Assembly (NCBI GenBank): GCA_025267735.1
Contig: CM046303.1
Span: 54,887,403 to 54,951,402, forward strand
Source of the DNA: Mactra quadrangularis
Lineage: Eukaryota; Mollusca; Bivalvia; Venerida; Mactridae
Reading direction: 5' to 3'
DNA length: 64,000 nucleotides
Shown here: piece by piece, positions 60,301-64,000 of the stretch
Position numbering within the stretch: position 1 is the stretch's first letter
Layout: each line of letters begins with the position of its first letter
Notes under the pieces: generated by a model
The model's database searches: none
What the model saw: only the letters and a program-made list of their open reading frames with translations
Told to the model about the DNA's origin: nothing
Position numbers and translations under genes: made by a program

Positions 60301-61640
60301 TCTAACAACACACTTTAATGATATTATCTTTTAATAAATCAGCATTTTCAGACACTTTATTAAAGTCGTTTATCAACAGACTAATTATGTAACTGAATAA
60401 CTACAACCTTTTTTTAACGATACATATCCATTATACATCTTGTACATGTATTTTATGTACCCTTTTTACTTTTTATCACCAGTAATCATATGAAACACAT
60501 TTATTAAATGACAAATTCCATGATTAAAAATGTTGCTATGCGAGTCCATATCAAATTAATAATTTTCATTTCTATCATAAGGCATAACACAATCACAGGC
60601 AACGTAGCCGATGGAAAGCAAAAACACTATCGAGTGCATACAAACAAAAAGAATCATCATTCAAAACAACAACAATAACAAGAACCTGATACATTTAGGA
60701 AAAAATCATTCTTTCATGTGCAAGCAACAATCCAGAAAGTTCAATGCTTCAAGGCAATGAAATAACCAAAATAACCAGATAACAGAGGAAAGAACAGTAA
60801 ATCAAGTCATATCAAAAGTCCATTTACAGAGCGCAAAAAATATAATATTATCCATATATTCGATTGCGCTTCATATTGAATCACAAAAATGTCATGTTAA
60901 ATCACATAAAATATTAAAAAGGATTTAATGTTTGTTTATGAAAGTTTGAGAATAAATAAGTTTTAAGATTAACTAACACCTCACAAAATAAAGGCATTAT
61001 AAGCTTTTTTGTGAGAGCAACAGCAAATAACCATCATACTGTAAAATAGTATCAAATAGCTTGCAATGTAATGACAACGACCAAACTATATCAGTGCTCT
61101 CAAACTTGTTGTTTTGAGAATTCTAGTTCAATCTCTTAACCACACGCTCAACCTAGCCCTTAAACATGTCATTACTTAAGAGATAGGTAATTCATTCTTT
61201 TTTTCGCTTCGAGAAATACAATTAAAAACTAAGGTGGGATCAAACAATTGTATGTCAATGTCACATTCAACAAATACACCAACAGAAAACAACAAATTAC
61301 ATGCACACAATCAAAACATAATTGTTCATGACAATTTCGAGAGATTCTTTTGATTGCAGTCAGTTATAAATCCATTTAGAATCCCCGATGGGTGTATCCA
61401 AAAACGTATTTATAGGCATGCATTATGTCTTTTTTGATAATAATCAAAGTTTAATTCCCTTTGACAAACTGTCACATCAATAAAACGTAATTCTCCATAA
61501 ATCATTTTTGATGGAAAGATTAAATATTTGATATCACGATTTGGCTGCGAGTTATTTGCTCCTAGGACGTTAAGTCATAGTTTGGGAAGAACTTCGTGAA
61601 AAGTGAACTACATGTATAATGTTCGCCGTTTAATATACCG
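60300..61640. repeat. array 2 block, diverged partial third copy
   Basis: Matches 38735-39900 in order: CAGACACTTTATTAAAGTCG / CAGACATTTATTAAAGACAT, then CAAACTGTCACATCAATAAA / CAAACTGTCACATCAATGAG and TTGCTCCTAGGACGTTAAGT / GTGCTCCTAGGACGTTTAGT. Much more diverged than copies 1 and 2, so it is the older duplicate. Confidence 0.65.
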
Positions 61641-63690
61641 TTAATATACCAAGAAACCTTAAGTAATATAGCTATGTAAAAGGTTACTGAATGACACGGA
61701 TCAAGTTAGTGTTGGAAATTGTATGTTTTATATATGCGTGTTTGGTTTGAATGTTGCATGGTAACTTGGAAATGTCTTCTCTCGAATATGGTGATGTTTT
61801 GTCTACCTGTAGGTGTGGGATAAAGTAAAAACATTTTTTTAATTTAATATTCTTAGATGTGTACATCAGTTTCAATGGGCTCCTCAAATTCAAATATATT
61901 ATAATGCCATGGACGTGAACCTTTCGGTTAAGTTTGTACGTATTAAAGAAACACAAATGTAGTTTGAGACGCTAAAACCTTTCTAAGTTTTCCAAAATTG
62001 TTTTTCTTTTTTTTTTTACTTTGGCGTTTGCACTCGTTGTGCTTAGATTTTCTTGCAACAAAATGGAGTAACCATTATCATATTAAACAAATAAATAAAA
62101 AATGTCGAATAGATTCAAAGCGAAGAAGCACATTATTTGTTTTGAGTTTGAGTATGCTCTATCGTTTGAACTAAGTCGTTATGCTCTAATTGTCATTTCG
62201 GCAATAAAATATAACAAGTAAATGGGGTTTTAGTTGCTCGACTGACGACTTAAACAAATTATGAATATAAGAATGAAACATTGCTTCTTGTGATTTGTAT
62301 TCAACTATTTGTGCGGTTTCAAGAAGAGATACAATTGTTGAAACAACAGCTAATCTATTCTAAATAATTACTATGAAGTGATAATTGTTTTATCAACAAC
62401 TGTTAAATGTAGTTCTTGTTTATTTAAATATGCCAAGTTAATTAACATTTAATTGCAAGTAACAAATGGTACATAATTGAGTTTGAATTGATTATCATAA
62501 CATACTAAATAAATCACAAAAGGGCATACTTATAGAGTGATTGGATGGCAATCATGACTAAAAAGTAAAAACCAAAATCATTAGATTTTACTTGTTTTAT
62601 TATAGTTTCTTTTATTTGCTGATCATTAATCATTTGTAGGCATGTGTTGTTTTAAAATTAAAAAGAATGTTCTTTTTAACTCAAGTCTCTTTTCAAACTA
62701 TGTAACGCCTATTTTTATATTATTCATTTTGTACGACCAGAAATATGCATGTTTTCAAATGCCTTTATTTTCACAAAGACATTTTATTGTTGTTTATTTT
62801 AACATAAACCTGTTGGGGTAAGTGTGCAGTTGGTGCATCCTTTAATCGGATTTAAACCCCGAGGGCCAATTATAATTTAACTATACGTTCCAAGGCGAAA
62901 ACCACCTGTGTTCTTGTTTTCGTTATATGTTTGGTTAAGATAAAAATCTAAAAAATATCTCCCTCTGTCTTTTGACTTTGTGGAGGGTCTGTCTTCTCTT
63001 ACTGTTGTTGTTGTTGTTGTTCAAATTCTAAACATTTGATTAATGTGTAGGAAGCTTATAAATACTTCGTAGCTGTTCGAATTGTTTCGATAAAAGCTAA
63101 AGATTAAAACACCGTGAAAATAAATGGCTATGGGTACATTGCATGAAAATCGAAAAGTACAAGTAATAAAGATATTTTTGCAATCGAAAAACGCGTGCAC
63201 TTTCTAAACAAAATTTATCGAAGACAAAAAGTCGAATTAACAGATTTGAGTTGTTTTCCTTTTAAAATGCAAAGAATAATAAACTTGCAATAGTTTAATT
63301 CCTTACCATTATAGAATGACACGAAAATGCATAATACTGCAATAAAAGAAGAGTTTAATGAGTCTCAAGTCAAACAAATGTTGCATGTAACAAAATAGCT
63401 TTAATGTGAATCTGGCTCATTCTCTGGACGATAATCAATAAAGTGGAAAACAGTAAAGATAATTGTATCAATATCACATGCAAGGTCTCAATTTTCATAA
63501 CTGTTTCCGATTGTTGATGCTACAAACGCTTGATACTTTAGTCAGCAAAAATATAATTTTCCATACATATTGCTTCTTTTTATTCTAGAAAAGTTGTATT
63601 TGTGGCTGAATGAAAATTATTTAATATAAATGGCGCAGTTTTTAAATAAAAATCAATCAAACCAAAAGTGTCAATTGTGATACAGGTTAG
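61641..63690. other. intergenic, no gene seen
   Basis: No supported gene. A segment near 62830-62870 (GGTGCATCC, GGATTTAAACCCCGAGG) faintly resembles a SINE head. One microsatellite lies at 63003. Confidence 0.35.
63003..63021 (+). repeat. (GTT)n microsatellite
   Basis: About six uninterrupted GTT units. Confidence 0.9.
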
Positions 63691-64000
63691 ACACATCGTC
63701 CGTCTATAACTCAATGTCACTGATTCATTTATTCAAACTTGATATGTATGTATCATTCTAGCTAATCATTATAACTCCGTAACTCTGTTTGAGGAGTATA
63801 TAGAAGTTAGTTTGTCGGCCGGTCAGTCTGTAAATAATATTTGTCCGCTTAATTTCTCAGCACCTATTTTGAGGGTTTATTCAAACTTCACTCATAGAAC
63901 GGGTATATGCAGTTCTGAACGAGCTATAATTATTGATAGCTTTTAAGTTCAAATATCACTCACTATAGGTTGGAATTGCTCTTTGGCAATTATCTCCAGC
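63690..64000. repeat. dispersed repeat, cut by the window end
   Basis: CATAACTCCGTAACTCTGTT-like wording, GTTTGTCGGCCGGTCAGTCT and CAGCACCTATTTTGAGGG, then ACGGGTATATGCAGTTCTGA, are characteristic of a dispersed repeat common in mollusc genomes. The motif TTTATTCAAACTT occurs twice, suggesting internal sub-repeats. The right end lies beyond the window. Confidence 0.45.

Noticed and set aside
1..64000. CRISPR array, bacterial operon, phage or rRNA features
   Set aside because: No regularly spaced identical repeats with unique spacers, no dense coding and no rRNA words. The DNA is clearly of animal type.

Overview
The window looks like AT-rich nuclear DNA from a bivalve mollusc. This rests on several tRNA-headed SINE copies with the mollusc-style 3' tail (GCGCCGTAAAACCCAAACAAA or GCGTTAAACCCAACAAACAAA), on a GGGCCC-hairpin/CTCACCTGAGG repeat that I know from bivalve sequences, on a Tc1-type DNA transposon, and on the absence of any prokaryotic gene organisation. 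The species cannot be decided by eye. No intact host protein gene is supported. The only recognisable coding sequences belong to mobile elements: a frameshifted Tc1 transposase, a LINE reverse-transcriptase C-terminal remnant, and a fragment resembling a transposon-encoded cysteine protease. The other open frames are about 60-110 codons, which is what chance gives in DNA this AT-rich.

Region 1-9.5 kb is intergenic and holds scattered short elements: three SINE pieces, a pair of related ~120 bp MITEs, a short copy of an element ending in a GGAACGATG hairpin, the LINE remnant and a long imperfect hairpin. Region 9.5-29 kb contains a large diverged duplication: unit I (about 9540-16465) and unit II (about 18325-27570), with a partial third copy of one block near 28540-28985. 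Unit II is about 2.3 kb longer. Two insertions account for this: a ~1.2 kb fold-back element (19190-20365) and a ~1.2 kb GGAACGATG element (21246-22462). A short motif recurs three times in each unit, in the same order.

Region 33-61.6 kb is a second paralogous array. A ~6.2 kb block (38607-44803) with an internal 1.38 kb tandem pair is repeated at 49267-57053, and a third diverged partial copy lies at 60300-61640. One ~85 bp block occurs seven times across 33-55 kb. The Tc1 element (47052-48566) is inserted at the start of one of two tandem sub-units. Copy 2 carries a 2.5 kb composite insertion and a 0.45 kb insertion; a shorter relative of the composite (57259-59070) follows it. From 61.65 kb to the end there is little but a microsatellite and a truncated dispersed repeat.

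The main value of the window is as a natural record of insertions: because most of it exists in two or more diverged copies, several elements can be compared with their empty sites. I found no convincing new functional system. The strongest leads are the two multi-copy conserved motifs, either of which could be a relic exon or a splice-site remnant of a tandemly duplicated gene.
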